6,206 bases of DNA from Candidatus Sabulitectum sp. Its GTDB lineage: Bacteria > Fermentibacterota > Fermentibacteria > Fermentibacterales > Fermentibacteraceae. Where the stretch lies: assembly GCA_023145935.1 (NCBI GenBank), contig JAGLDB010000113.1, positions 1 through 6,206 of the forward strand. The letters run 5' to 3'. The notes under the pieces are model-generated. The model did not search any database, had not been told where the DNA came from, and saw nothing but the letters and a program-made list of their open reading frames with translations. Both the position numbers and the translations under genes were made by a program. Positions 5,524 to 6,206 of the stretch are shown here, piece by piece (position 1 is the first letter of the stretch; each line of letters opens with the position of its first letter).

Positions 5524-6206
5524 TGATGAAACTCCAGAATTTTGTCGGCTGTTTTCAGGGGGTATTGCCAGGGGAAACCGTGACCGGTATCAAACACGGT
5601 CAAAAAGGCGTTTGGAATGGTTCTACTTATTGCTTTGGCGTGGACTAAAGGTGTGATTACATCATATCTTCCTGCAATGATCAGAACAGGCATGGTTACG
5701 TTTTTCAGACCATCCAGACATCCAACCCAATCGGAAATGGCATTACTCTGCCTTATCAGCAGTTCCCCTGGAATCTGTTTCTTTACCCGGGGAAAGAATT
5801 CACTGATATCCGGGTGAGATGCAAGCCACTCAGGTGTGAACATCATTTCAAGCATTGATGCCGACCATTTTCCTCTGCCGCTGCTGAAGTCGTTGGCGTC
5901 TTCAGGAGGGCCTGGAAACACATTGCCCGCAGGAGGAGCCAGCAGTACAGCGGTTGATGCAATATCCGGTCTGTTGATTATCATCTCCTGCACTACAGCA
6001 GCTCCTATTGAGAAGCCGATCAGAATATCCACCGGCTCTTCGGGAATCAGTTTCAGTGCAAATTCTTTGATGGTTGAGCCTTCAGCAGGCAATGGAGTAC
6101 TTTCAACTGTGCAGCAGTTAGACAGTCTGCCTGTTAAGATCGGTGCCCAGCAGTCAGCCGTGCCTCCCAGTCCGGGAATAATAAGAGACTTTCTCACTGT
6201 ATCAAT
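5520..6206 (-). CDS. Alpha/beta hydrolase family protein (start at or beyond the window edge)
   Basis: A small soluble alpha/beta-fold hydrolase of unknown substrate. Numbered from the GTG at 6197 it has 225 residues. An early oxyanion-type loop IIPGLGG (6-12) leads to the nucleophile elbow GFSIGA with Ser63, then a cap region (about 95-165). LIIAGRYDVITP carries the probable acid Asp179, and TGHGFPWQYP carries the probable base His206. The full Ser-Asp-His triad is therefore visible. No signal peptide or membrane segment is seen. The GTG at 6197 has no visible Shine-Dalgarno sequence, and the frame stays open to the window edge (Ile-Asp-Thr before it), so the true start may be a few or many codons further out. 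The motif positions near the N-terminus suggest little is missing. Its stop overlaps the methyltransferase start by 4 bp. Esterase, lactonase or thioesterase activity are all possible; the fold alone does not decide. Confidence 0.85.
   Translation of the reverse strand: MDTVRKSLIIPGLGGTADCWAPILTGRLSNCCTVESTPLPAEGSTIKEFALKLIPEEPVDILIGFSIGAAVVQEMIINRPDIASTAVLLAPPAGNVFPGPPEDANDFSSGRGKWSASMLEMMFTPEWLASHPDISEFFPRVKKQIPGELLIRQSNAISDWVGCLDGLKNVTMPVLIIAGRYDVITPLVHAKAISRTIPNAFLTVFDTGHGFPWQYPLKTADKILEFHQ
5532..5535 (-). promoter_or_regulatory. Ribosome binding site of the RNA methyltransferase gene
   Basis: Read on the bottom strand, GGAG lies eight bases before the ATG at 5523 and within the end of the hydrolase gene. 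Together with the ATGA stop-start overlap it supports this start and suggests translational coupling. Confidence 0.55.

Noticed and set aside
4489..5526. Top-strand open frames (about 73-146 codons) inside the methyltransferase region
   Set aside because: The bottom-strand methyltransferase reads through with all family motifs. The top-strand products look like shadow translations.
1..6206. tRNA or rRNA genes, CRISPR arrays, transposons, attachment sites, toxin-antitoxin or defence genes
   Set aside because: Nearly all of the window is covered by six recognisable protein genes, and no repeats with regular spacing, terminal inverted repeats with transposase, or RNA-gene signatures were seen.

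Overview
The window is a compact stretch of bacterial protein-coding DNA. GC content looks mid-range, in the high 40s percent by eye rather than by count. It holds six genes and almost no intergenic space. I see no RNA genes, CRISPR arrays, insertion sequences or phage genes. The organism cannot be named from this sequence. The oxygen-sensitive two-subunit iron-sulfur fumarase, the short malic enzyme and the soluble PAS hybrid kinase would suit an anaerobic or facultative bacterium, possibly from a little-studied lineage. That placement is inference.

Top strand, 1-1537: the 3' portion of a hybrid sensor histidine kinase. It contains a PAS sensor, the HisKA phosphoacceptor region, the ATPase domain and a C-terminal receiver domain. 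The reading frame is open through the left edge, so the true start lies outside the window. A 93-bp gap (1538-1630) with no convincing promoter or terminator separates it from the next gene.

Top strand, 1631-4414: three overlapping genes that are very probably one translationally coupled operon. They encode the alpha and beta subunits of a class I [4Fe-4S] fumarate hydratase and an NAD(P)-dependent, decarboxylating malic enzyme. Alpha and beta overlap by 13 bp, and beta and malic enzyme by 11 bp. Together they would convert fumarate to malate and malate to pyruvate plus CO2 and NAD(P)H. This gives a short route from the C4-dicarboxylate pool to pyruvate that bypasses malate dehydrogenase.

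Bottom strand, 6206-4408: two co-directional genes joined by an ATGA overlap. The first encodes a small alpha/beta hydrolase whose start is at or beyond the right edge. The second encodes a THUMP-domain RNA methyltransferase of the RlmL/YpsC family. The methyltransferase and malic enzyme genes converge and overlap tail to tail by 7 bp, so neither has a free 3' intergenic region.

I did not find a novel multi-gene system. The points most worth a second look are the variant NPPH motif in the methyltransferase, the divergent active-site region of the malic enzyme, the convergent overlap with a nearby inverted repeat, and a strong GC-rich inverted repeat inside the fumarase beta gene.
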